A stretch of DNA of 64,000 nucleotides from contig BSQZ01000021.1 in assembly GCA_033239005.1 (NCBI GenBank), positions 8,052,016-8,116,015 on the forward strand, written 5' to 3'. This DNA is from Lamellibrachia satsuma (lineage: Eukaryota; Annelida; Polychaeta; Sabellida; Siboglinidae). Each line of letters starts with the position of its first letter. The stretch's first letter is position 1. The position numbers and the translations under genes were made by a program. Below the pieces are notes generated by a model, which had not been told where the DNA came from, did not search any database, and saw only the letters and a program-made list of their open reading frames with translations. This document shows, piece by piece, positions 20,318-31,690 of this stretch.

Positions 20318-23300
20318 ATGGCTGCTATTGACAAAGTTCGCGTGTTGATTGTTGGAGATTCTGGTACAGACAGTTACATATTCGTAGCTTTTTTGTTGCT
20401 CCTAAAATTATAAATGTTTTTATTTACGATATGCTCATAATTGGTCAAATAAAATTGTATAATCTGCGACAGATGTAGACAGTAATTTTGCGAAATGACG
20501 AACACGTACGTCGAAAATTTCCCACGTCGACACACCCCTCATCCCGAACGTAGGAAATAAACTTATACAAATCAGAGGAAAACGTCACAACTTTTTATAT
20601 GTGTCCTGGTTCTTTGTATTTATAGTATAAGTTGAAATATTAAAAACACAAAACAAACTACATATTGACACAATTTACAGGTCACAGAAGTCTTTAAACT
20701 TAAAGTTTAATATAAAATAGTTACCAAGCCCAAGTTGATGAGTATGTCTGTTCCCTCATATTTTTGCATGTATGGGGCTGACATTTTTAGGCATGCCCGG
20801 CGGCACATGGTGATCGTTTGTACACAAAAAATATTTGAGAAATTCCGCGGGGTGGGGTATTACATTAAAGGAACCAATGTGGACATTTGACATAAATGAC
20901 GTAACTCAGAACAATAACTACATACATTTTCATTTAATAGACTGGGCCCAATATCCTTACAAAACTGCCGGGTATAAATCCATGGAGGCTGAAACAACTA
21001 ATGTTGTTAACTGTAAACACAATTACCTAGTATCACACTTTCAGACAGCCATCACAGGTACAATGAGATAAGGGAAGACATTATTATATATGACGTGTTG
21101 TCATGTGCAGGTGTTGGCAAGACATCCCTGGCTCATCTCATTTGCTACAATAAGCCCATTGCCAACCCATACTGGACCATAGGCTGCTCTGTTCAGACAA
21201 AGGTAAGACAAGAGTCCAATGTTTTTATGGTTATAACACCTGATGTCTATTCTATTTGCCTCTCTGGTGGAGGGATATGGTAAACTTTGTGTTTTTTTTT
21301 TGGAGAGGCTCTCTCCACCTGTAGGGCATGTCGTAGGTGGAGAGGTCAAGTCACATGACCACACATTTGATAAATTTTTCGTCGATTCTCTCACTGTATA
21401 TTACAAATGAGTTTGTTTCACTTACACTGGCTGATATGTGAATTACATTACAAATGTGTACCAGGGTACATCATGTTTGTAGCTTTGTGTGATACACAAA
21501 AATAACATAGAATAAATGTACGATAGTACAGCTCAATAACAGCTGTTTTCACTCACCTCCAGTTCTGTTCTATTTGTACCAATCCAGAATTTCCTCTTCT
21601 GCCTCTTCGTGGAGAGACAAATAGAATAGGCCATTCACATGCATGCATGTATATTGAGAATGATTCATCAGCAAAACTGATATACTGTATTCAACCTATT
21701 AAGTGTACATGCCCTAATTAGTGTACACCCCTTTTTAATCAGCAGGATCCATAATTATTGTAATTTGACTAGTGTAGAACAACTGAAAAGTGTTGTCGTC
21801 TGGTATTAAACAGTTGGCACCACTTTTCAGTTATTCTACATTAGTCACCAAATGATACCACTTACCAGTTACCTTACTGTGTAGAGAAACATCCTTAACA
21901 TATTTACAGAAACATCCTTAACATATTTCCATGGCCCAATTTTTTCAAACATACTGTGTTTATTACAAGGCTGGGGTGAATAAAAACATTAATTGGAATT
22001 ATTCAGTTCAGTTCAATTCCTGAATTTGAATTGTAAGATTTTCCTCAAGCTGAATTTGATTTGGAATTGAAAGAAAATTAATTGAACCTCATTTTCTTGT
22101 GCATTGTTTTTTTCCAATGTGGTTCTCAGTGCAACTCCAGAATTGTATATGAATTGAAAATCTTTGTATCAGCTAAGTATACATTTGTACATCATTTTAA
22201 GATGTGAGGTGAGAACATTTGTCCAAATTTGAACAAAGGGTCTGCGTAGCAATGTTACCATGTGGCAATTAGAAAAAACTCAGAAGTTCTGCTCAAATTA
22301 TACTATGGTGGTGTGTGATGGGCTTACTTTGAATTCAAATGAATACAGGTTGCAGCTCCTACTCTAAGATTTCGTTGTCTGTACCCAATTGGCTTGCTAC
22401 TCCTGCATTGTTTTATTGAGCAGGTATTTCTGAAACCATAAAATGTTCAGCCTACTGGTCTTTTCATGTTGTTTGAATAACAGCTCAGCCAGTGTTTGTA
22501 CGTTGTTTACAATTACTGTCGTTGGAAAAACAACCAAACAAAACTGTTATTTTGAAAGTTTGCAGCAATAGATGTAATAGAAAAGTAATATACTATTATC
22601 AATTACTTTAGGATCTATTACTATTACTTTTGAAAAAAGTTTCCCTATTACTCTTACAGAAAATGACGTCTATTACAATTAGATATTAGTATTATCCTAT
22701 GTTGGAAAAACTCCCATAAAATGAATTTGGAATTGAATTGGAATTGAATTGGAACTGAATTCGAATTTAAAGATTTGAGCTGGATTTTGAATTAATTTTT
22801 TTTATTGAATTGGAATTGATTAAATTGAATTGAAAGGAATTTGAATTGATTAAATGGAATTGACCCCAGCCCTGGTTTGTTAGGTTGAATACGATATTTA
22901 AAATTCTGAAATGCATTGACATTCAGTATGAAAGCACTTCACCACACAGTTGACGAAGTAGTGAGGCATGGTAGCGCAGTCTTTGCCCAGCCTCCCAGTT
23001 TCCACTTGAAGGCGTCAAGAGAGGCTGCAGCTGGTGCATCAGATGGAATGGAGTTCCAGAGATATATTATAGTTATGTGAGGGAAGAACAAGTGAGGTCT
23101 ACTTTGGTCCTGGAGTATGTTGTGTGGTGTGTGCCGTGTGGTGCTTCAACTGCTCACCTGAGTGTTTCTGTAGGAAGTGTCTTGTTGACAAGGCTGTTCA
23201 TGACTTTGTTATGTTGTTGTTGAGAAGGCTGTTCATGACTTTGTTATGTTGTTGTTGACAAGGCTGTTCATGACTTTGTTACATTGTTGTTGACAAGGCT

Positions 23301-26108
23301 GTTCATGACTTTGTTATGTTGTTGTTGACAAGGATGTTCGTGACTTTGTTATGTTGTTGTTGACAAGGTTGTTCGTGACTTTGTTATGCTGTTGTTGACA
23401 AGGCTGTTCATGACTTTGTTATGTTGTTGTTGATAAGGCTGTTCAAGACTTTGTTATATTGTTGTTGACAAGGCTGTTCATGACTTTGTTATGTTGTTGT
23501 TGACAAAGCTGTTCATGACTTTGTTATGTTGTTGTTGACAAGGTTGTTCGTGACTTTGTTATATTGTTGTGACAAGGCTGTTCGTGACTTTGTTATGTTG
23601 TTGTTGACAAGGCAGTTCATGACTTTGTTATGTTGTTGTTGACAAAGCTGTTCAAGACTTTGTTATGTTGTTATTGACAAAGCTGTTCATGACTTTGTTA
23701 TGTTGTTGTTGACAAGGCTGTTCAAGACTTTGTTACATTGTTGTTGACAAGGCTGTGTTGTCATGTGCATGACATTTGTTACTTTGTTGTTGCCAGTTGC
23801 ATGATTACAAGGCTGGCACTCCCTCAGAGAAGCCCTACTTTGTTGAGCTGTGGGACATCGGTGGGTGGTCAGCCCACAGGAACAGTCGGTCAATCTTCTA
23901 CAACCCTACACACGGTAACTGACCACTATGTCCGATATGCAAATCATTAATAAAGAGTAAACAATTGATTGCTTATCCTCTGTAGTGGTATAACCCATCT
24001 ATTGACAACTTTAGCATTGCATGCCGATTTTTAGATTACCTAATCCTTTTGTTTTGATGAACCTCTGAGCTCAAGTTTCTGAGAATTTAGGCATGATAGA
24101 ATTTTTTTTATTGGCAAAAATATTTTTTTTTAGAAACAAACAATCTCGTATAATGATGAGCTGATTAAATATTTTTATTTAGTTCACCAGAGGTCACTAG
24201 CATACACAGACTTGCTTTTGTAGTTGGGAAATTATAAAATTTTTAGTGCTTTAGCTTTTGTGGTTTTGGGTTTTGACTCTTGGAAAGCAATTGGCCAACT
24301 ATAGTAACAATGGAAACATCTAAAAAAGAATCCTTCAGTAAAAATTGTGAAACTATGGAACTTGTTACATGAAAGCATCACTGTATGCATAAGCATATTG
24401 GGGTTAAAAATGCTACAAGCTAGATCTTCTGTATATTAGGACTAACACAAATTACAGTGTAGTGCAATTAAAATCAGTCATAATATCAAATCAAAAACCC
24501 AGTATCATTCAATAAGTCGGTTGTCCCTCATTCTGATGCTGACTTTTGCACGTCCCTGTTTACGATTACGCTTACTGATTCTGTTTTGTTGCGCCTCTGA
24601 GCTCAGGTTCCTGAGGATATAGGCGCCATAGAAGTCAATTATTATTAGTATTATTATTATTAATATTACCACATTTGTTTGGCTGCAGGTATCATCCTTG
24701 TCCATGACCTCACAAACAGGAAGTCGCAGCAGAATCTTCACAAATGGCTGGCGGAGATATTAAACAGGGATGACTCAAGCCCGGGGAGCGAGTGAGTCTC
24801 AGTCAGGAGATTCTACTGTGTAGCTACAAATAAAGTGCCGTGGCTGTGTGTTAAAGCACCTGGCTGTCGGTCAAGGGGACCGGGGTTCAAATCCACCTGG
24901 TACCGTTTTGAAACTTGGAAAATTTCGTTCACCCCACTTTGTCTGTGTCTTTCAGAAGTGACACTAAAAGCCATTGATCCGTTCTATCTAGTATCTATGC
25001 CAGGGGAAGTAAAAGATCCCACACAGGGGGTAAATGTGTAACCAGCTGTGGACTCCGTCTCTCATGAGCCACTACAGAAGTGTTCATGATGTGGCTCAGT
25101 CAATTCTGCTAACTACCTCGCAATATCGAATGAAATGTAACTATGAGACAGAGCAGTTGGTCACTGCTACACATCTTGCTTAGATGTCCATCTGGTCATC
25201 TAGCTAAGTTTAATTTGACCAATTATAAATTCTCAGATATAAGCTCAGCATAGCGTAGATGTTTCTGTGAAAGGTTATTGAAGTATTTAGTGGTCCCTGA
25301 TTCTCCGTTTGATGTTTTCACTCGCCTCGGTTCAGATTCATTTCATGAACAATCGAACCTGTCTAGTATCAACTCGGACAGTTTGTTTAGGCAAAATCTT
25401 CGGATAAAGTATTAAATTATTTTGGACTGGGTCTGGTCAAAATGCAACAAGATAATGAGAAAATGGTCTGGCTCTATATACTATAGATTTACACTTTCAC
25501 AAATTGCCTGGTCAATTCATTTAATGATTTTAGCAATAGTGCGCACTTTTTTATTAAATCAAATTCACGTATTACATAAGCTATTCACACACTACAGATT
25601 TGAACAATGAACACCTACAAACCTAACTCACTGTGGGCTAAATCAAATGAAGATGGAAACTTAAGACCTATTCAACACTGAGATACCAAATACTGAGAAT
25701 GCAAATATATAATGTTTCACCCATACTCAACAATTGATCATGAGAAATTGTGTATTTTCAGTTTATGTAACCATCACAATTCAGACAGATCTGAATGTTG
25801 ACATTATTTAAAAAAAATTATTTGATTTTATTTGATGTGATATAATTATGGTTATTATCATGTAATCGTTCTTCTCCTGCAGGAATGTACATGTTAGAAC
25901 ATTATGTTTACCGACCTTAATTTAAATTAATTTATTATTTTGTATTATTTAATTCCATGTATACTTAAACACAATATATTATTTTAATTATTTAATTCCA
26001 TGTATACTTTTAGTTGTACTGCCATTAATTGTATTTATTATTTTAATTATTTAATTATATTTATATTTTAAGTTGTATTGCCCTTAATGTAAATGTATCA
26101 TTGCTTCT

Positions 26109-26142
<34 letters not shown>

Positions 26143-29100
26143 TGTATGTATGTATGTATGTATGTATGTATGTATGTATGTATGTATGTATGTATGTATG
26201 TATGTATATATATATATTCATTTTTAGACTATTGTACAGCGCCATAGAACTTTAGGTGATTATGGCACTATATAAATATCGTATTTTTATCATGTTCCGA
26301 CAGGTATGACCCTGAGCAGTTTGCGGATACTTCAGTTCCTATACTAGTCATTGGCACAAAGATGAACTTGGCACAAGCTGCTCCGGAGGTCTCGCGTAGG
26401 CGATCCTCGACAATAGCCGAGGAATGTGCAGCAGATGAGATCAACCTGGTAAATGTGGGAATCAGGAAGTGCTTGTTTGACATGTTAGTGTAACATAAAT
26501 AAAATAAAATACAACATGTCATGAATTTATGCAAAATGCTTAAATACATAGATATTAATGTTGATTAAAAATGTATGAAATCACGTAAGTCTGGGAGGCT
26601 GCCACTAAGACCATAATTTGGTTGCTAACGTGACAGCCACCTATATATATAATTATAAATTAAACAATGGAATTTTGTGAGGAATTAAAGATGAATAACC
26701 TGTATGAATGAAATATAAAAATAAGACATATATATATATATATATATATATACATATGTATGTTATTGTAATATGTGATATGATATGAATAGGAAATCAG
26801 CAAACATTTAACAGCAATTAATTTTCGTATATGTGACAAATATAATAATTCAGGATATTACAACTTGAGCTATGTTGTGATAGAACGTAATTAATTCTTT
26901 GCTTAGGACATCAGCTGTATTTGATTTGTACTTGACAGCATTCCTGCATATGATAACATATGATAACATATGATAACAAAGTAAATGTGCATGAAAACAA
27001 GTTGGGCTGATTCTGTTTGTTGTTTGACAAACATAGTAACCACTGTCAAATATATTTTAAAAAATCCGAGAAAAGACAAACAAATTTGTAAACACCATAA
27101 AAAATATGTTAGTTATATTGCAGAAGCTATTTACATTAACCAATTTGGACTATATTTGAAAATTCATTGGATAATGGCTACATTTATTCTCCACGAACAT
27201 ACCAAAATAGAAATACATATAATAATTTAAAACGTGGTGTGGTGGGCTAATTGAATTGTGATGGGTTAAAACCCTGTCACTCTAGGAGGAGAACCACTGG
27301 AAAAAATGGACTCCTTCACGTACTTGGGCAATAAAATGAGCAAGATATGAGGCACCGAACAAGACTTAAGTTATGGTCCAAAAAACCGGAGTTGCGTTTC
27401 TCATTTCGAAGAAAATCTGGAAGGCAAAGCAGATGAAGTTAAACACCAAGGTGAGGATATTTTACCTGAAATGTCAAGTCACTGTTGATATACAGCTCAG
27501 AGACACGGAGAATGACGCAGCAAACACTGAAAAGGATACAGCCTTTCATCTATTGATACCTGCACAGAATTGTAAATTTGAAATGGTCTGACAAAGTTAG
27601 CAGCTAAACTCTGGGAAAGTACCAAACAGCTTCCAGTGGAAAAAAAAAGAAAAAAAAAAGAAAAAATGGAGGTGGATTGGCCATACACTATGAAACCCCC
27701 AATGAGCATCACCAGACAAGCCCTAACATGGGACCCCAAGGGAAGAAGGTGGCCCAGAAACACCTGTTGGATGTGGATGTGGAAACCGAACTGAAGAAGA
27801 TGTGCTACACCTGGAATGAGATAACAAAGATGGCACAGAACAAGACACAGTGGAGAGCTTTTGTGGATGGCTTATGCTCCCAGCAAATAAACACGCCTAA
27901 ATAAGTAAAATAAATGAATTGAAGAGGGGGTTTGAAGTACCATGTGTACAAAAAACAATCTTACCGTCATATTTTGCAGGATTGCGCACAAGACAAACAC
28001 CTGGCACCTGGCACAAGTAATGCAGTGAAGATTAGTCGATTCTTTGATAAGGTTTGCATTTTCTTTTTCATTGCACCTTTCTGCTGTTGTACAATGCCCA
28101 TGTTTGTAGAGACGGTGTTTCCTGTCAGTTTTGTTGCTGTTCATTTCTATTCTAATAACATTGGTCCAATCGTGAACTTAAAGTAGATTTGAAATTAATG
28201 TAGTCAGTGTGATATCTTGTTAAATACAAGCTCATTTTCAAAAGCTGTCCAACATGTTTTTTTATAATACAGCTTAAAACATGCTTGTGTACAATTTAGC
28301 AGAAGTATATCTGAAAATAACCATCCATATAGTGCATTTTAAAATGGATGAATAACAACTGTTTGATGTTTTCTTGCTTTTAGGTGATCGAGAGGAAATA
28401 TTACTGTCGGGAAAGTAGTCTGGTATGTAATAGTGAATGCCTGTTTTGTATTTTTATGATATAAATTCATCAGTCAAGAAATCAGAGTTGGTTATTGAAG
28501 AAACAAAATAAAACTAAACCATTCATTGTGTATGAAATGTCAGAAAATGCTTCAATGAATTGCTAGATTTGTCACTTAATGACGTTTGCTATTTATTATT
28601 TGTCATTTATCTGCCACTTAATGCTTGTGTCTGCAACGTTTCTCTTTCACAGTAATTGTGTATCTAGTTTATAGGGGCAGATTCAGTATTTTAGATTGGA
28701 GGGAGGGGTCATTCATTTTCAATGTTCAACTTTGAAAAATTAAGTCACTGGACATTAAGCATTCCTATTCACAATTCAGCTATTTATGACATGGGTAACT
28801 GCTGATGCTGTGCTGTCTACGGTGATACACACTGTCCTGTACGGTGTGATGGCCAGTGACATACGCTGTCCTGCACGGTGTGACGGCCAGTGACATACGC
28901 TGTGCTGCATGGTGTGACGGCCAGTGACATACGCTGTCCTGCACGGTGTGACGGTCAGTGATACACGCTGTCCTGCACGGTGTGACGGCCAGTGATACAC
29001 GCTGTCCTGCACGGTGTGACAACCAGTGATATACGCTGTCCTGCACGGTGTGATGACCAGTGATATACGCTATCCTGCACGGTGTGACGGCCAGTGATAT

Positions 29101-30794
29101 ACACTGTCCTACACGGTGTGACGACCAGTGACATACGCTGTCCTGCATGGTGTGACGGCCAGTGATATACGCTGTCCTGCATGGTGTGACGGCCAGTGAT
29201 ATACGCTGTCCTACACGGTGTGACGGCCAGTGATACCCACTGTCCTGCACGGTGTGACGACCAGTGACATACGCTGTCCTGCATGGTGTGACGGCCAGTG
29301 ACATACGCTGTCCTGCATGGTGTGACGGCCAGTGATATACGCTGTCCTACACGGTGTGACGGCCAGTGATACCCACTGTCCTGCACGGTGTGACGACCAG
29401 TGACATACGCTGTCCTGCATGGTGTGACGGCCAGTGACATATGCTGTCCTGCATGGTGTGACGGCCAGTGATATACGCTGTCCTACACGGTGTGACGGCC
29501 AGTGATACCCACTGTCCTGCACGGTATGATGACCAGTGACATACTCTGTCCTGCACGGTGTGATGACCAGTGATACACGCTGTCCTGCATGGTGTGACGG
29601 CCAGTGACATACAGTGTCCTGCACGGTGTGATGACCAGTGATACCCACTGTCCTGCATGGTGTGACGGCCAGTGACATACACTGTCCTGCACGGTGTGAT
29701 GACCAGTGATACACGCTGTCCTGCACGGTGTGATGACCAGTGACATACACTGTCCCACACGGTGTGATGACCAGTGATATACGCTGTCCTGCATGGTGTG
29801 ACGGCCAGTGACATACGCTGTCCTACATGGTGTGACGGCCAGTGACATACGCTGTCCTGCATGGTGTGACGGCCAGTGACATACGCTGTCCTACATGGTG
29901 TGACGGCCAGTGACATACGCTGTCCTACACGGTGTGACGGCCAGTGACATACACTGTCCTGCACGGTGTGATGACCAGTGACATACACTGTCCTGCACGG
30001 TGTGATGACCAGTGATATACACTGTCCTGCACGGTGTGATGACCAGTGATACGCTGTCCTGCACAGTATGACGGCCAGTGCTACATGTTGTCCTGCATGG
30101 TGTGACAGCCAGTGATACACGCTGTCCTGCATGGTGGTACGGCCAGTGATACATGCTGTCCTGCATGGTGTGACGGCCAGTGATACACGCTGTCCTGCAT
30201 GGTGTTCCGGCCAGTGACATACGCTGTCCTGCACGGTGTGACGGTCAGTGATACACGCTGTCCTATACGGTGTGACGACCAGTGATACACGCTGTCCTAT
30301 ATGTTGTGACGTCCAGTGATACACACTGTCCTATACGGTGTGACGACCAGTGCAATAAAAACTGGTGTTGCACTTTTACGCATTCGCACTGAAGAATTAA
30401 ATAAACCAGTTCTTGAGAATCGCTAGTAAGTAGTAAATTACTGTTTTATAGCATTAAATGTATCGAAATGTAAGTTATGAACCCATATAATAAATACCTT
30501 ATTGAACCATAATAGATTTTATGCACTCGTTTCTTCATAATGTTGTATTGGGCTTGCAAACTCAATACAACATTCTGAAGCAACACGTGCATAAAACCCA
30601 ATATCATTCAATAAGTGTATAATATTATATATATCCTAACTGTATTATATATTTCCTAATTGTATACATTATGTCATGATTGTCTTATCAGTCGTTCCAT
30701 CTTGCAGCCGTCAACACCGTCGACGCCAGTTTCCCTGGAGAGACGAAGACAGATGGCCGCTGGACACTTCACAAAGCTGTTGCATATGAGCTGA
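20318..30794 (+). CDS. RABL3: Rab-like protein 3, small GTPase
   Basis: RABL3 is a divergent Ras-superfamily GTPase, linked in vertebrates to prenylation and cell proliferation. Coding exons are 20318-20363, 21111-21202, 23797-23914, 24689-24791, 26304-26448, 27980-28051, 28384-28422 and 30708-30794. All introns are GT-AG and all phases agree, giving 702 nt, or 233 residues plus stop (human 236). The P-loop GDSGVGKTS is split by intron one. Then come [26 protein letters not shown] and IGG (G3 region), [19 protein letters not shown], and VIGTKMN, where the family has TKLD, so the G4 aspartate is asparagine here. [16 protein letters not shown] is the conserved G5-side helix. There is no C-terminal prenyl cysteine motif (ends KLLHMS). 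The start ATG is the first in a [16 protein letters not shown] context. Introns are rich in minisatellites. Confidence 0.96.
21690..21895 (+). repeat. Foldback/MITE-like dispersed repeat, copy 2
   Basis: This is the same repeat as 2545-2750, in RABL3 intron two. ACTAGTGTAGAACAACTG, then AAAAGTG, is inverted as CACTTTTCAGTTATTCTAC, then ATTAGT. That gives arms of about 25 bp with two or three mismatches around a core with TTAAACAGTTGGCAC. Confidence 0.65.
22000..22875. repeat. AATTGGAATT-rich degenerate repeat
   Basis: GAATTGGAATTGAATTGGAA-type strings dominate both ends of this intron stretch, closing with GGAATTGACCCCAGCCCTGG. It matches the style and end of 4790-5040. No coding frame. Confidence 0.5.
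23178..23755. repeat. 35-bp minisatellite, about 16 copies, next to RABL3 exon 3
   Basis: The unit is AAGGCTGTTCATGACTTTGT followed by TATGTTGTTGTTGAC, with scattered substitutions. The array ends about 40 bp before the acceptor TTGTTGCCAG of exon three (23797), and the last partial unit merges into the acceptor tract. Confidence 0.95.
24833..25062 (+). mobile_element. tRNA-derived SINE, family 2, copy 1
   Basis: The tRNA-like head has GTCGGTCAAGGGGACCGG followed by a B box GGTTCAAATCC at about 24893. The body contains CCATTGATCCGTTCTATCTA and CCAGGGGAAGTAAAAGATCC and ends near GTAAATGTGTAACC. Copies lie at 48890-49155 and, reversed, at 63075-63190. This copy sits just after RABL3 exon four. 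Confidence 0.8.
25425..25670 (+). repeat. Dispersed repeat family A, copy 3
   Basis: The match is partial: TTATTAAATCAAATTCACG, AAGCTATTCACACACTACA and GGGCTAAATCAAATGAAG. It lies in RABL3 intron four. Confidence 0.5.
26113..26212. repeat. (TATG)n microsatellite, about 23 copies
   Basis: An uninterrupted TATG run is followed by a short (AT)n. It lies in RABL3 intron four, about 90 bp before exon five. Confidence 0.97.
27255..27900 (+). pseudogene. RTE-like C-terminal remnant, copy 2
   Basis: The fragments [12 protein letters not shown] (about 27295), WRWIGHTL (about 27668) and [20 protein letters not shown] with a following [18 protein letters not shown] match the end of the element at 16615-17520 and its usual C-terminus. 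The frame is broken by stops and by an AAAAAAGAAAAAAAAAAG run at about 27640. It lies in RABL3 intron five, about 80 bp before exon six. Confidence 0.75.
28822..30352. repeat. 34-bp minisatellite, about 45 copies, in RABL3 intron 7
   Basis: The unit is GTGACATACGCTGTCCTGCA followed by CGGTGTGACGGCCA, with CpG-type C/T variants (GACGGCC/GATGACC, CACGG/CATGG). Long open frames on the minus strand ([14 protein letters not shown]) are by-products, because 34 is not a multiple of three and no unit frame contains a stop. The array fills most of the last RABL3 intron. Confidence 0.97.
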
Positions 30795-31500
30795 TTAAAA
30801 CTTATTTATTTCTAATTCTGCCACATGGTGTTCAGTTGTGATGTCCTACGGATAAACATGCATCTCTCTCTTATGTTTCCACTGATAGCAAAATCCTGCA
30901 GCAACAAACTATTGAAACTGTCTGTGTGGTAAACAGATGAATACGTGTTGAACTTGTACATGTATTATATGACAATATTATGTTTGTATAAAATTAATGT
31001 TGTTTGCATCACCGAAAATCGTAATGTTGCTTGTATAATACTATTAGAATCAATAGTATTAATGTTGTCTCAGTTCAACCATACACTATAATAGGCAATT
31101 TGAAAACAGTGTATTAATAACAAATTACTCATTTAAAATTGATTTAAACTAGTGTTCCGCAATTTTTTAGCTAGGCCTAGGGGCCAACTTTTGTTCCCGC
31201 TATCTCTATGTAGGGGGTAAGGAAGAAAAAGTACTCGCATACAGTGTGTTTTATGCTTGCTTGAGCCACTCCTGGACAATGAATAAATCACTCTCTAAAA
31301 GCCATTTCAAGACATCACCAAAACAAAAGCAGTTTATTTCCATGGCAGAATGTTCACATTTTATTGTACATTCAGATTCTGAGTATGGTATACATAAAAT
31401 CCGCATTCCTCAACATTGGCGCCATTGGTGGGGAGTTTGCATGAAATCTAGAATAGTGGCGCCACATGGAGGATAGACACTAATAGTTAATGAGGAAACC
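30795..31500. other. RABL3 3' flank to SAMD5-like promoter
   Basis: An ATTAAA overlaps the RABL3 stop codon region (about 30795-30800), and the first AATAAA is at 31282-31287. No other gene or clear repeat is seen. The sequence changes from A+T-rich to CpG-rich at about 31500. Confidence 0.45.
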
Positions 31501-31506
31501 CCCGAA

Positions 31507-31514
31507 TGACGTCA
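31507..31514 (+). promoter_or_regulatory. Perfect CRE palindrome TGACGTCA before the SAMD5-like gene
   Basis: TGACGTCA, the full CREB/ATF site, lies 177 bp upstream of the predicted ATG, at the edge of a CpG-rich block that covers about 31500-32040. Its position suggests a core promoter element, but no transcription start is known. Confidence 0.45.
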
Positions 31515-31690
31515 TTGTTTCATGCCAGCCGCCGCTTGACAGTCACACGCGCGAGCGAGGCAGTAGTTACTACGAGAAGGGAATGAGCATACGCGGGAAT
31601 GTCGCTGCAAGTCAGCTAACACTAGTGAAAAGGAGCATCGTCGCGCATGGGTGCCGGTAAAACGGCACGACGACATCCCAGCCAGCCTCG

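Noticed and set aside
28776..30324. Overlapping minus-strand frames up to 325 codons with [11 protein letters not shown] repeats
   Set aside because: They arise from the 34-bp minisatellite. All frames stay open because the unit has no stop on that strand. The array sits inside an intron of RABL3.
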